Shown: positions 1 to 7,141, counted from the stretch's first letter. The stretch is 16,969 nt of DNA from Gallionellaceae bacterium (GCA_030646595.1 JAUSKS010000328.1:1-16969); one strand, 5' to 3'. A program made the numbers and translations. Notes: generated from the sequence alone by a model not told the origin.

Positions 1-1
1 C

Positions 2-748
2 GCATTATCATGGAGTTTTCAAACACTGGAGCGGCCACGGGACTGGCGTAATTTTGAAACCGTGATAGCGACCGATATGCGGGCCTATCCCGGATACTAC
101 ATGCCGGTTCTTTATAAGGTTATCGCTTTTCAATTGCCGCAAGGTCAATACCGCGATGCATTAGAAATAGCAAATAAATTAACCGATCTTGAATACCGGA
201 ATCTCATGGTTATGATGATCGAGGCCAGCTATGCCGTACATGTCAAGGCAAGCGCCACTGGCAATCCACAGGAAGCCATGGGACACCTCTGGAACTGGGG
301 GCTCAAATTAAAGCAGCCTCCTGCCAGGGCCAGATGGAATCTGCCTGTGAATCTTCTGTGGGAAAAAAATCAGGGAGTACTCAAAGATGAATGGAAATAT
401 CTGGTTGCACATTTCCCTGACAACGAGTTAATACGCTACAACTTTAGTCTGTGGCTATTGAATGAGAATATGTATGAAGATGCAATAACCCATCTGCGTA
501 TTGCAACCGAATCAAAACGCTTACCGGAATCCATACGTGGCACAGCATATAAGAATCTGGGCCTTGCCTTGCTCTATACCGGGCATGCTGCTGAGGCAGA
601 AATTTCATTGCGTACAGCGACAGAACAATTATCGCCTGATATGCGAGCGCATTGTTTGCTCGCCATAGTGTATAAAAAAACCAGACAATTTGAGGAAGCG
701 GCTCGCGCTGAAACCAATTGTGCAAAACTTCCGCCCAACCGAAATTAG
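2..748 (+). CDS. TPR-repeat protein, C-terminal part (5' end outside window)
   Basis: The reading frame is open from base 2, so the gene is cut by the window edge; the first internal GTG (62) and ATG (77) are not convincing starts because protein-like sequence continues upstream of both. About 248 C-terminal residues are visible. The last ~110 residues form helix pairs typical of tetratricopeptide repeats: NENMYEDAITHLRIA, then YKNLGLALLYTGHAAEAEISL, then CLLAIVYKKTRQFEEAARAE. The visible N-terminal stretch (LERPRDWRNFETV...DMRAYPG) resembles the junction between the membrane part and the TPR part in polytopic TMTC-like or O-linked glycosylation-type TPR proteins, but no membrane part is in view, so that is only inference. 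TPRs mediate protein-protein contacts; no substrate can be named. The gene ends 136 bp before the stop of the convergent kelch gene. Confidence 0.75.
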   Translation, partial: ALSWSFQTLERPRDWRNFETVIATDMRAYPGYYMPVLYKVIAFQLPQGQYRDALEIANKLTDLEYRNLMVMMIEASYAVHVKASATGNPQEAMGHLWNWGLKLKQPPARARWNLPVNLLWEKNQGVLKDEWKYLVAHFPDNELIRYNFSLWLLNENMYEDAITHLRIATESKRLPESIRGTAYKNLGLALLYTGHAAEAEISLRTATEQLSPDMRAHCLLAIVYKKTRQFEEAARAETNCAKLPPNRN

Positions 749-801
749 AACTCGCGATCAAACCGTAACCTTTTTGAATTTATTAACCCACATCCTTCAA
801 A

Positions 802-840
802 AACAGGTTGGGCTGCAATGTTTATGCAGCCCAACCTGTT
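802..840 (-). terminator. Perfect 16-bp stem hairpin between convergent genes
   Basis: Arms 802-817 and 825-840 are perfectly complementary (AACAGGTTGGGCTGCA), with a 7-nt loop. Read on the minus strand the stem is followed by TTTTTGAAGG (counting the last two bases of the arm), which is the layout of a factor-independent terminator for the kelch gene. Read on the plus strand the stem ends the TPR gene too, but the downstream sequence GATAAGG lacks a U-tract, so termination in that direction may be weaker. Confidence 0.75.
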
Positions 841-883
841 GATAAGGCTGTATCGCTTAGTTAGCCACCATCATCATTTTTTC

Positions 884-1921
884 TCACATAGATCCACAGT
901 CATCTACCGTATAAAGTTCAGCTGTAGCAATATCTCCAACAGCAATTAAAACTTTGCCATTGGCTAGAAGAATGGCAGCAGCGCTGCCCCGTCCCCAGGA
1001 GGCTGATCCAGTAGCGCTGAAAATGCCACTAGCCGGATCATACAACTCGGCTGTAGCTCCCCATCCTCCAGCCACGAGGACTTTGCCATTCGGTAAAAGT
1101 GTGGCGGTATGCTGTTCCCGGGCTACAGACATAGCCCCGGTGCTGGTAAAAACACCCGTTTTTGGATCATAGATATCAGCTGTGGCAGTAGGAGAATATG
1201 AATCTGTAGCAGTTCCCCCTGACACCAGGACTTTGCCATTACCCAGCAGCGTAGCGACATGCCGATAGCGACCCTCGGTCATGTTGCCAGTAGCGCTAAA
1301 AGTGCCCGTGGCAGGGTCATACAGTTCGGTCGAGATCAGTGCATTTGCACCACCCCCGCCTCCAGTAATCAAAACTTTGCCAGTGGGCAACAGCGTAGCA
1401 GTATGCCGAAAGCGGCCCTCAGCCATATTGCCGGTGGCGCTAAAGGAACCCGTAGCAGGGTCATACAGTTCGGCAGTAGCATCGTAATTCATTCCTCCGG
1501 CAAGCAATACCTTGCCATTAGGTAGCAGCGTGGCGGTATGATGTGTCCGTGATACAGTCATATTGCTGGTGGCGCTAAACGTCCCGGTAGCAGGGTCATA
1601 CAGTTCAGCCGTAGCATTAGATGCGCCTCCAACGATAAGAACCTTACCATTAGGCAATAACGTGGCGGTATGAGAAAGCCGATAACTAGTCATGTTCCCG
1701 GTAGAGCTAAACGTTCCGGTGGCAGGATCATAAATTTCGGCTGCGGCATTGAGACCACCCGTGACGAGAACTGTTCCATCTCCCAAGCGGGCGGCGGCAG
1801 AGCCATACGAAGCTGTGGACGTTGAGCCTGTAGGACTAAAAAATCCTGCCGCAATTGACACCGTGCTAAATCCTCCTAACAGCAAGCCACTCATACAAAT
1901 GGCCAACAATAACTTTTTCAT
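884..1921 (-). CDS. Secreted kelch-type beta-propeller protein
   Basis: The 345-residue protein starts at ATG 1921, behind AGGAGA at 8-nt spacing; an ATG 12 codons further upstream lacks this site. Residues 1-25 are a signal peptide (MKK, hydrophobic core, VSIAA cut site), so the product is exported. The rest is seven copies of a 43-50 residue unit, ATLLPNGKVLVAGG...ATAELYDPATGTFSATGNM, beginning near residues 41, 84, 128, 173, 221, 271 and 314. This matches kelch/galactose-oxidase-central-domain propellers. The seventh unit lacks its last strand, which the N-terminal GFFSPTGS can supply, giving a closed seven-bladed ring. No catalytic domain is visible, and the only cysteine in the mature chain is C342. 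It is likely an extracellular binding or structural protein; the ligand is unknown. It lies 124 bp downstream of lptG on the same strand and probably has its own promoter. Confidence 0.85.
   Translation of the reverse strand: MKKLLLAICMSGLLLGGFSTVSIAAGFFSPTGSTSTASYGSAAARLGDGTVLVTGGLNAAAEIYDPATGTFSSTGNMTSYRLSHTATLLPNGKVLIVGGASNATAELYDPATGTFSATSNMTVSRTHHTATLLPNGKVLLAGGMNYDATAELYDPATGSFSATGNMAEGRFRHTATLLPTGKVLITGGGGGANALISTELYDPATGTFSATGNMTEGRYRHVATLLGNGKVLVSGGTATDSYSPTATADIYDPKTGVFTSTGAMSVAREQHTATLLPNGKVLVAGGWGATAELYDPASGIFSATGSASWGRGSAAAILLANGKVLIAVGDIATAELYTVDDCGSM
919..1801 (-). repeat. Tandem ~130-150 bp repeats encoding propeller blades
   Basis: The seven blade-coding units are also recognisable as DNA. 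For example CAGGGTCATACAGTTC recurs near 1313, 1457 and 1591, and variants of TTTGCCATT(A/C)GG mark each unit. Such nucleotide-level similarity suggests internal duplication or recent homogenisation of blades, and copy number may vary between strains. Confidence 0.7.
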
Positions 1922-1963
1922 AATGCGATCTCCTGAATGTGAAATTAAATTATGCATCGGTAA

Positions 1964-1991
1964 AGTATAGTCAGAAAAAAAACGCTGACAT
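1964..1991 (-). promoter_or_regulatory. Possible sigma70-like promoter of kelch gene
   Basis: On the minus strand a TATACT box (1969-1964) lies about 40 bp upstream of the kelch start. A weak -35 candidate, ATGTCA (1991-1986), is placed 16 bp further upstream. The -10 differs from consensus at one base and the -35 at two. A second TATAAT (2031-2026) has no good -35. This is tentative. Confidence 0.25.
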
Positions 1992-2045
1992 CCGGGATTA
2001 TGCCAGTATCTAGGTAATGCATACGATTATAATTGCCATACCCAA

Positions 2046-3122
2046 CTAGCGCCGCTCTGTCCACCATAACATTGCTATCGCCAGCAGCAGAAATAACAGC
2101 GGTACTGCCAGCGCACTCAACAGGGGTGGCCATTCATTGAGCGCGCCGAGGTTGGTAGTTAATTGACCGACGAAGTGAAAGCTCAGGCCGAGCACAATGC
2201 CCAGGAATATTTTTGCGCTGACTCCTCCTTCGCGTGAACGCTGGGCGGCAAATGGCAGTGCTAGCAGCATCATGATTAACACCACCAAAGGATAGAGCAG
2301 CTTGTCCCACATGGCCACTTCATAACGTGCAGTTTTTTGGTGGTTTTCGCGTAAATGCTGGGTATATTGATAAAGACGCCAAGCCGACATTTGTTTGGGC
2401 GTTGCCAGCAACATGCTCAACAAATCTGGGTTGAGTACCGAGCGCCATTCCATGGTGGGCTGGTTGTTTATTGTGGTGCCCTGCTCATTAAAATTGGTCT
2501 GCAGCACATTCTCTAATCGCCAATGGTTTGTTTCCATAAACACCGCATGTTTTGCCAGGGTGATAGAGCGCAGGTGGTAATGCTCATCAAATTCATAAAT
2601 GCTAACGTCCAGTAGCGAAGTATCCGGTAAGATATTTTTGGCATTGATGAAGCTGCGTTCATCTTTTACCCATATCCCGGAACGGAATTCTTTTAGTGAG
2701 ACTTCAGCGTTTTGCGCTTTCAATCGCAGTTTATGTGCCAGGCGTTCGCTGGGTGGGGCCAATGTTTCGCCACACAGATAGCTTAATATGATCAGCGGCA
2801 AGCCAATTCTGCATAAAGCCAGGATCATTTGTCGCTGCGATACGCCGGAGCAGCGGTATACCACCAGCTCTGAATGGGCCGCCATCTGCGCCAGCGCAAA
2901 AATGGTGCCAATCAGGATGGCGACCGGGAAAAGCTCATAGATATTGCCTGGTATGGTCAACAATATAAACAGTAGGACATAACCGAGGTGGTAATTTCCG
3001 CGACCCAAGCTATTGAGTTCGCGTAATAGATCAAAAAATGCGAACAGCATTAACAGGGCAATCAACACCAGCGCAATGCTGACGTAAATCTCCCGCGTCA
3101 AGTAGCGGGTCAACAGTTTCAT
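2046..3122 (-). CDS. lptG: LPS export ABC transporter permease LptG
   Basis: LptG pairs with LptF and the ATPase LptB in the inner membrane to extract lipopolysaccharide and feed it to the LptC-LptA-LptD bridge. At 358 residues it is the usual size. The N-terminus MKLLTRYLTREIYVSI is typical of the family. The layout is the YjgP/YjgQ fold: three membrane segments (about 12-34, 48-80, 100-118), a periplasmic beta-jellyroll region (about 125-265), then three more segments ending WWTERR. Its ATG overlaps the lptF stop in an ATGA (3119-3122), so the two are translationally coupled. lptB, lptC and lptA are not in the window; they usually sit elsewhere. Assignment as LptG rather than LptF rests on the second position in the pair and on the closer match of the N-terminus. 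Confidence 0.95.
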   Translation of the reverse strand: MKLLTRYLTREIYVSIALVLIALLMLFAFFDLLRELNSLGRGNYHLGYVLLFILLTIPGNIYELFPVAILIGTIFALAQMAAHSELVVYRCSGVSQRQMILALCRIGLPLIILSYLCGETLAPPSERLAHKLRLKAQNAEVSLKEFRSGIWVKDERSFINAKNILPDTSLLDVSIYEFDEHYHLRSITLAKHAVFMETNHWRLENVLQTNFNEQGTTINNQPTMEWRSVLNPDLLSMLLATPKQMSAWRLYQYTQHLRENHQKTARYEVAMWDKLLYPLVVLIMMLLALPFAAQRSREGGVSAKIFLGIVLGLSFHFVGQLTTNLGALNEWPPLLSALAVPLLFLLLAIAMLWWTERR

Positions 3123-4288
3123 TTACCAATCCTGAATAAACGCTGCCAAGGTTGCATGGAATACCTTATATAAAATAATAACAGCATGAGTCCAAGCATC
3201 AAGGTATGAATTCCTAACAGGCCAAATGTCGGGCTGATTTTCCCCTGCCCCACCCAGGTGTTAGTCACGCTGATCAGGTTGTTGTACAGCATATAGATGA
3301 CCAACGCCATAATGAGATTAAGCGAGCGCCCGGTGCGCGGATTTACAAAACTTAATGGAATGGCCAACAACGTCAGGATAAGTGCACTCAGAGGCAGGCC
3401 TATCCGCCATTCCAGCTCGGACATATTCCAGTTGCTGCGATTTTGTAGCAGATAGAGGGTGGGCAAGGATTTCGGCCACACATAATCCTGCTTGATTTCC
3501 ACCTCCTCCAGGCGCAAGGCATAGCGCTCGAATTCAACAACCTTGTAATCATATTGTCCAGGCACGCCTTCATAGCGTGTGCCATTTAACAAAACCAGAA
3601 AACGGTCGCCATTCGGGGCGGTTTCCTGTAATCCTTCTTTGGCTACCATGATGCCATTTTTGCCATGTTGGATAGACTGCACGAAAATATTGCCGACGCG
3701 GGTTTTTTCCATTTCCAGATTTTCCACGAACAACACCCGGTCAGCTTGTTGTGATTCGCGAAATACGCCAGGTGTCGCATTTGCTACCTCATCGCGGCTC
3801 TTCAGCCTGCGCTTGAATTCATCGGCCTGGGATAAAGCCCACGGTGACAGAAACAAACTGAGCAGCGCAATCAGGCCGATGACGGGCAAGGCATACCACA
3901 ACACCGGCCCGATCCAGCGCGTCAATCCCAGTCCGGAACAAAACCACACTACCATTTCGCTGTCGCGGTAGCTGCGGGTCAAGGTTAACAGCACGGATAA
4001 GAAAAGGCTGAGGGAAAGCAGCACCGGCAAATAATTCAGCGCGCTAAAACCCAGCAATGCCAGCACACCATCTGCCGCCAGTGTGCCATTGACTGCATCG
4101 CTGAGCAGACGAACCAATTGGGTGAATACAACAATGCCGAGCAGGATGGCGAATATGAATAAGCCCATACCAGAAAATTCGCGTACCAAAGTGCGATGGA
4201 ACAGCCCCTTGTGTAATAATCCACGGCGCAAGATTGGCGCGCGCGGTGATTTTGACTTTTGCTCGGGAATCTGCGGATAATCCGGCAT
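3119..4288 (-). CDS. lptF: LPS export ABC transporter permease LptF
   Basis: This is the first permease of the LptB2FG lipopolysaccharide exporter. From ATG 4288 it is 389 residues, about 20 longer than E. coli LptF, the excess being a charged N-terminal tail (MPDYPQIPEQKSKSPRAPIL) before the family-like start FHRTLVREFSGMG. Membrane segments are seen at about 38-60, 75-103 and 126-150, a periplasmic jellyroll at about 155-290, and three further segments at about 295-315, 325-343 and 355-375; LVRLLSDAVNG and the ELEWRIGLPLSAL segment are characteristic. The start is uncertain: no clear Shine-Dalgarno precedes ATG 4288, and upstream ATGs would overlap pepA and encode non-family sequence. It diverges from pepA over 34 bp and overlaps lptG by 4 bp. 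Confidence 0.93.
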   Translation of the reverse strand: MPDYPQIPEQKSKSPRAPILRRGLLHKGLFHRTLVREFSGMGLFIFAILLGIVVFTQLVRLLSDAVNGTLAADGVLALLGFSALNYLPVLLSLSLFLSVLLTLTRSYRDSEMVVWFCSGLGLTRWIGPVLWYALPVIGLIALLSLFLSPWALSQADEFKRRLKSRDEVANATPGVFRESQQADRVLFVENLEMEKTRVGNIFVQSIQHGKNGIMVAKEGLQETAPNGDRFLVLLNGTRYEGVPGQYDYKVVEFERYALRLEEVEIKQDYVWPKSLPTLYLLQNRSNWNMSELEWRIGLPLSALILTLLAIPLSFVNPRTGRSLNLIMALVIYMLYNNLISVTNTWVGQGKISPTFGLLGIHTLMLGLMLLLFYIRYSMQPWQRLFRIGK

Positions 4289-4322
4289 GTTGTAAAGGTG
4301 TAATTTTATTAAGGAGAACCAA

Positions 4323-5816
4323 GTGGAATTTAGCATAAAACCAGGCAGTCCGGAAAAACAGCGTAGCGGCTGCGTGGTGGTGGGCGTATTTGATGGCGGC
4401 AAGCTGAGCGATGCCGCACAAGCGCTGGACAAAGCGGCCAAGCATGCACTCAGCGACATCATTGCGCGCGGCGACATGAAGGGTCAGGCTGCGAGCACTC
4501 TGTTGCTGCACAATGTAGCCAATCTCCCCTGTGAACGAGTGCTGCTGCTGGGTTTGGGCAAACGTGCCGAATTGAATGCCAAACGCTTTCAGGATGCGAT
4601 ACGCGCTGCCATGCGCGTGCTACAGGGCACGGGGGCCAAAGATGCCACGCTGTATGTCACCGAGTTACCAGTCGCGCAGCATGACGGCGCGTGGTGCATG
4701 GCGCAGGCAGTGCTGGTTGCGCACGAGACGACATATCGTTTTGACCGCATGAAAAGCAAGCCTGAAAAGAAAAATATTCCATTAAGCAAAATTTATTTTG
4801 GTGTGCTGGACAGCAAGCATAGCGCTTCCCTGCAAACCGCTCTGACGCAGGCAGCAGCGATTGCTCACGGTGTGCAACTGGCCAAGGACCTGGGCAACCT
4901 GCCGGGCAATGTCTGCACACCCAGCTATCTGGCGCAACAGGCCGTGGCTTTGGCCAAGACTCATAAATCGCTCAAGGCCACCGTGCTGGAAGAAAAGGAT
5001 ATGCAAAAGCTGGGCATGGGCTCGCTGCTGTCGGTTACGCATGGCAGCGACGAACCGGCCAAGCTGATTACCCTGGAATATCGCGGCGGCGATAAAAAAC
5101 AAAAGCCCATCGTATTAGTAGGCAAAGGCATTACCTTTGATAGCGGCGGCATTTCACTCAAGCCGGGTCTCGATATGGACGAGATGAAATACGATATGTG
5201 CGGTGCAGCCAGTGTATTAGGCACCTTGCAAGCCATCGCGGAAATGGGCCTCACACTAAATGTGGTCGGCATTATTCCCACTTGCGAAAACATGCCGGGT
5301 GGTTCCGCCACCAAGCCTGGCGATATTGTTACCAGCATGTCCGGCCAGACGATCGAAATTCTCAACACCGATGCTGAAGGCCGTCTCATCTTGTGTGATG
5401 CCTTGACCTTTGCTGCCAAATTTGAACCGGACACGGTGGTGGATATTGCCACGCTGACGGGTGCTTGCGTCATCGCGCTGGGCCATGTCGCCAGCGGGCT
5501 GTACAGCAACCAGGACAAGCTGGCCAAAGAATTGCTCGAAGCAGGCGACTATGCGCATGACCGCGCATGGCACATGCCACTGTGGGATGACTACCAGCCG
5601 CAACTGGACAGCAATTTTGCCGATATGCAAAACATAGGCGGACGTGCGGGTGGCAGCATTACTGCGGCCTGTTTCCTGGCGCGCTTTACTAAGGATTATC
5701 GCTGGGCGCATCTCGACATTGCCGGTACGGCGTGGAAATCCGGCAAGGAAAAAGGCGCGACTGGGCGACCGGTACCCTTGCTGACTCAGTTTTTAATAGG
5801 TCGTGCGGGTAAGTAA
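4323..5816 (+). CDS. pepA: Leucyl aminopeptidase PepA (M17)
   Basis: Cytosolic dinuclear-metal aminopeptidase that removes N-terminal residues from peptides, usually as a hexamer. The start is GTG, set by AAGGAG (4311-4316) at 6-nt spacing. The 497-residue length is typical. The M17 signature NTDAEGRLILCDAL is present. Metal ligands and catalytic residues are all present: K268, D273, D291, D350 and E352 as ligands, K280 and R354 as catalytic residues, each two positions lower than in E. coli PepA. In E. coli PepA also binds DNA in Xer recombination and pyrimidine-gene control; whether this one does cannot be read from the sequence. It is divergent from lptF, an arrangement common in beta- and gammaproteobacteria, and holC follows 167 bp downstream. 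Confidence 0.97.
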   Translation: MEFSIKPGSPEKQRSGCVVVGVFDGGKLSDAAQALDKAAKHALSDIIARGDMKGQAASTLLLHNVANLPCERVLLLGLGKRAELNAKRFQDAIRAAMRVLQGTGAKDATLYVTELPVAQHDGAWCMAQAVLVAHETTYRFDRMKSKPEKKNIPLSKIYFGVLDSKHSASLQTALTQAAAIAHGVQLAKDLGNLPGNVCTPSYLAQQAVALAKTHKSLKATVLEEKDMQKLGMGSLLSVTHGSDEPAKLITLEYRGGDKKQKPIVLVGKGITFDSGGISLKPGLDMDEMKYDMCGAASVLGTLQAIAEMGLTLNVVGIIPTCENMPGGSATKPGDIVTSMSGQTIEILNTDAEGRLILCDALTFAAKFEPDTVVDIATLTGACVIALGHVASGLYSNQDKLAKELLEAGDYAHDRAWHMPLWDDYQPQLDSNFADMQNIGGRAGGSITAACFLARFTKDYRWAHLDIAGTAWKSGKEKGATGRPVPLLTQFLIGRAGK

Positions 5817-5832
5817 AACCTAAAAAGTTCAA

Positions 5833-5960
5833 GCCACAGAGGACACAGAGGGCACAGAGATGAAGCGGGTTTCCCATATTTTTTATGTTCACCTGATGGG
5901 TGAGCGGATCATGCACGGCAACCCATTGCTTTACTCTGTGAACTCTGTGTTCTCTGTGGC
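5833..5960. repeat. CACAGAG-type inverted repeat between pepA and holC
   Basis: Arms 5833-5859 and 5934-5960 are 27 bp each and match as an inverted repeat at 24 of 27 positions. Each arm is three 9-mers of the form NNCACAGAG (GCCACAGAG GACACAGAG GGCACAGAG on the left). The 74-bp interior has no credible gene. The block lies between pepA and holC, so a transcript through it could fold into a long hairpin. From memory, CACAGAG-type dispersed inverted repeats occur in many bacterial genomes and give spurious HREHREH-like translations; genome copy number cannot be checked here. Confidence 0.8.
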
Positions 5961-5983
5961 CAAACTGCTTTTTGGATAAACTA

Positions 5984-6406
5984 ATGACCAAGGTTGATTT
6001 TTATACCGGCGTAGAAGACAAGCTGCGCACCGCTTGTAAACTCAGCCACAAGGCCATGCAGAATGGTCTGCGTGTATTACTGCATGCGCCAGATGAAGCG
6101 ACAGCGACGGCGCTGGATAAATTGCTCTGGCACTATCCCGCCACTGCCTTCATGCCGCATTGCCGCAGCCATGAACCCACTGCGGGTGACATGCCGGTGG
6201 TGGTCGGGCATGGCGATGACGCTTTTCCGCATCATGAGGTGCTGATTAGTTTGCATACCACCAGCCTGCCCTTTTTCAGCCGCTTTCAGCGTGTCATCGA
6301 AATTGTCAGCCAGGAGGCAGAAGATGCCCGCTTGGGACGCGAGCGTTTCAGTTTTTATCGGGACAGGGGCTATGAAATGCGCCATTTTGATCTTAAAAAT
6401 TCATAA
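5984..6406 (+). CDS. holC: DNA polymerase III chi subunit HolC
   Basis: Chi is an accessory clamp-loader subunit that links the loader to single-stranded-DNA-binding protein. The 140-residue product starts at ATG 5984; a TTG four codons upstream has no better ribosome site. Family features are the FY start (VDFYTG), the LLHAPDEATATALDKLLW segment matching CEDEKQAYRLDEALW of E. coli chi, the PATAFMPH motif, HEVLISLHT, and a C-terminal region of the form RERF.FYR..GYEM. A psi (holD) gene is not visible. The stop TAA is followed at once by the ATG of the next gene. valS, often the next gene in gammaproteobacteria, is absent here. Confidence 0.93.
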   Translation: MTKVDFYTGVEDKLRTACKLSHKAMQNGLRVLLHAPDEATATALDKLLWHYPATAFMPHCRSHEPTAGDMPVVVGHGDDAFPHHEVLISLHTTSLPFFSRFQRVIEIVSQEAEDARLGRERFSFYRDRGYEMRHFDLKNS

Positions 6407-6724
6407 ATGACTCAAGCCCCGGGAAAGATAAATACTGCCGATCTGCCAGTGCTGACTGAAGTGGCAGATGCCAGTGCGATGGATATTCCTGTGCTGACTG
6501 AAGTTCATACGCCGCAGCAAATGACATTTGATGTGCCATCCCCAGCTACCCTGGAGACTACTGATACGCCCGCGCCTGAACCCTTGTCTGAGGCTGCCTG
6601 CGCATATCTGGCAGCGCAGATCATGCCGCAAGTAGATGCCTTGTTGCAGGAAGCCGTGCGCGATATTAAATCCAGGCTACCAGAAATGATACGTACTGCA
6701 TTGGACAATGACACCCATCAGTAA
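6407..6724 (+). CDS. Small helical protein translationally coupled to holC (unknown function)
   Basis: The 105-residue acidic protein begins at the ATG immediately after the holC stop (TAAATG), with no separate ribosome site, so it is probably translated by coupling. Residues 1-55 are Pro/Thr-rich and likely disordered, and contain the same motif twice, DLPVLTEV (12-19) and DIPVLTEV (26-33). Residues 58-100 (SEAACAYLAAQIMPQVDALLQEAV...) look like one or two amphipathic helices. It has no membrane segment or signal peptide. I recall similar small proteins with IPVLT motifs beside holC in Burkholderia-type genomes (DUF2486-like), but I cannot confirm the family. The coupling suggests a role with HolC or the clamp loader; that is inference. 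Confidence 0.8.
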   Translation: MTQAPGKINTADLPVLTEVADASAMDIPVLTEVHTPQQMTFDVPSPATLETTDTPAPEPLSEAACAYLAAQIMPQVDALLQEAVRDIKSRLPEMIRTALDNDTHQ

Positions 6725-6725
6725 C

Positions 6726-6915
6726 TCATGGCACTCGGTTAAGCCGCTGACGACATAAACTCCCTCCCCTTCAAGGGGAGGGCTGGGGTGGGGATGGGGT
6801 ATGAAAGCCACGCAATTCAAACCTTTACCCCATCCCCATCCTAACCTTCCCCTTGAAGGGGAAGGAATGGTTGTGTGGCTTGCGAGTGATTTTTTCGCTT
6901 AACCGAGTGCCATGA
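6726..6915. mobile_element. MITE-like nested inverted-repeat element (190 bp)
   Basis: Terminal arms 6726-6744 and 6897-6915 are a perfect 19-bp inverted repeat (TCATGGCACTCGGTTAAGC). Inside lies a second, longer inverted repeat: 6761-6801 against 6826-6866, 36 of 41 positions matching, around a 24-nt loop. Each inner arm is itself partly palindromic (CCCTCCCCTTCAAGGGGAGGG). There is no transposase and no evident target duplication, so it would be a non-autonomous element or REP-like structure. It begins one base after the stop of the holC-coupled gene and overlaps the 3' end of the minus-strand DUF2892 gene. It could act as a two-way terminator between the convergent units. Confidence 0.75.
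6775..6799 (+). other. G-quadruplex motif in MITE-like element
   Basis: Five G-runs with 1-2 nt loops on the plus strand: GGGG A GGG CT GGGG T GGGG AT GGGG. This fits the standard four-tract G3+ loop rule with one run to spare. It would be transcribed in the 3' region of the pepA-holC unit if read-through occurs. The imperfect partner arm has interrupted G-runs on the other strand and fits less well. Confidence 0.6.
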
Positions 6916-7116
6916 ATCCTTGACCCCAAGCTTAGTCAATAGTCTGTTAAGCAGGCAGAACTTGGTGAAGCCGCTCTGAAATAGATTCAAACCGACGAAA
7001 GCGGTGAACCACAGAAAATTGTTGCTGACGAACAAGGGGCTGGCTTCTACTCCTAATGCCAGGGACAGCAGAATAAAAAATCCTGCGACGATACGGACAA
7101 TACGTTCAGCGTTCAT
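6841..7116 (-). CDS. DUF2892 (YgaP-type) small inner-membrane protein with repeat-encoded tail
   Basis: 91 residues from ATG 7116, preceded by GAGGAG at 8-nt spacing. Residues 1-66 form the two-helix membrane unit of the DUF2892/YgaP transmembrane family: MNAERIVRIVAGFFILLSLA, then a short loop, then FLWFTAFVGLNLFQSGFTKFCLLNRLLTKLG. Family members usually end soon after the LG motif. Here residues 68-91 plus the stop are encoded by the adjacent MITE-like element, the first repeat base coinciding with codon 68, so the tail (SWHSVKRKNHSQATQPFLPL...) is probably acquired and not functional. It lies 25 bp downstream of the RND permease on the same strand and is likely the last gene of that operon. 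The function of DUF2892 is unknown; in YgaP it accompanies a rhodanese domain, which is absent here. Confidence 0.8.
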   Translation of the reverse strand: MNAERIVRIVAGFFILLSLALGVEASPLFVSNNFLWFTAFVGLNLFQSGFTKFCLLNRLLTKLGVKDSWHSVKRKNHSQATQPFLPLQGEG

Positions 7117-7141
7117 GAATAACTCTCCTCAATTGAAAATA

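Noticed and set aside
1922..1957. Kelch gene start at ATG 1957
   Set aside because: ATG 1921 has a clear AGGAGA site and begins a canonical signal peptide; the upstream 12 residues would disrupt it.
4289..4477. Extending LptF upstream to earlier ATG codons
   Set aside because: This would overlap pepA and its ribosome site, and the added residues are the complement of pepA coding, not LptF-like.
5689..5991. Minus-strand 100-codon frame across the pepA end and the CACAGAG repeat
   Set aside because: Its HREHRVHR-like translation comes from the repeat, half of it overlaps pepA antisense, and there is no ribosome site.
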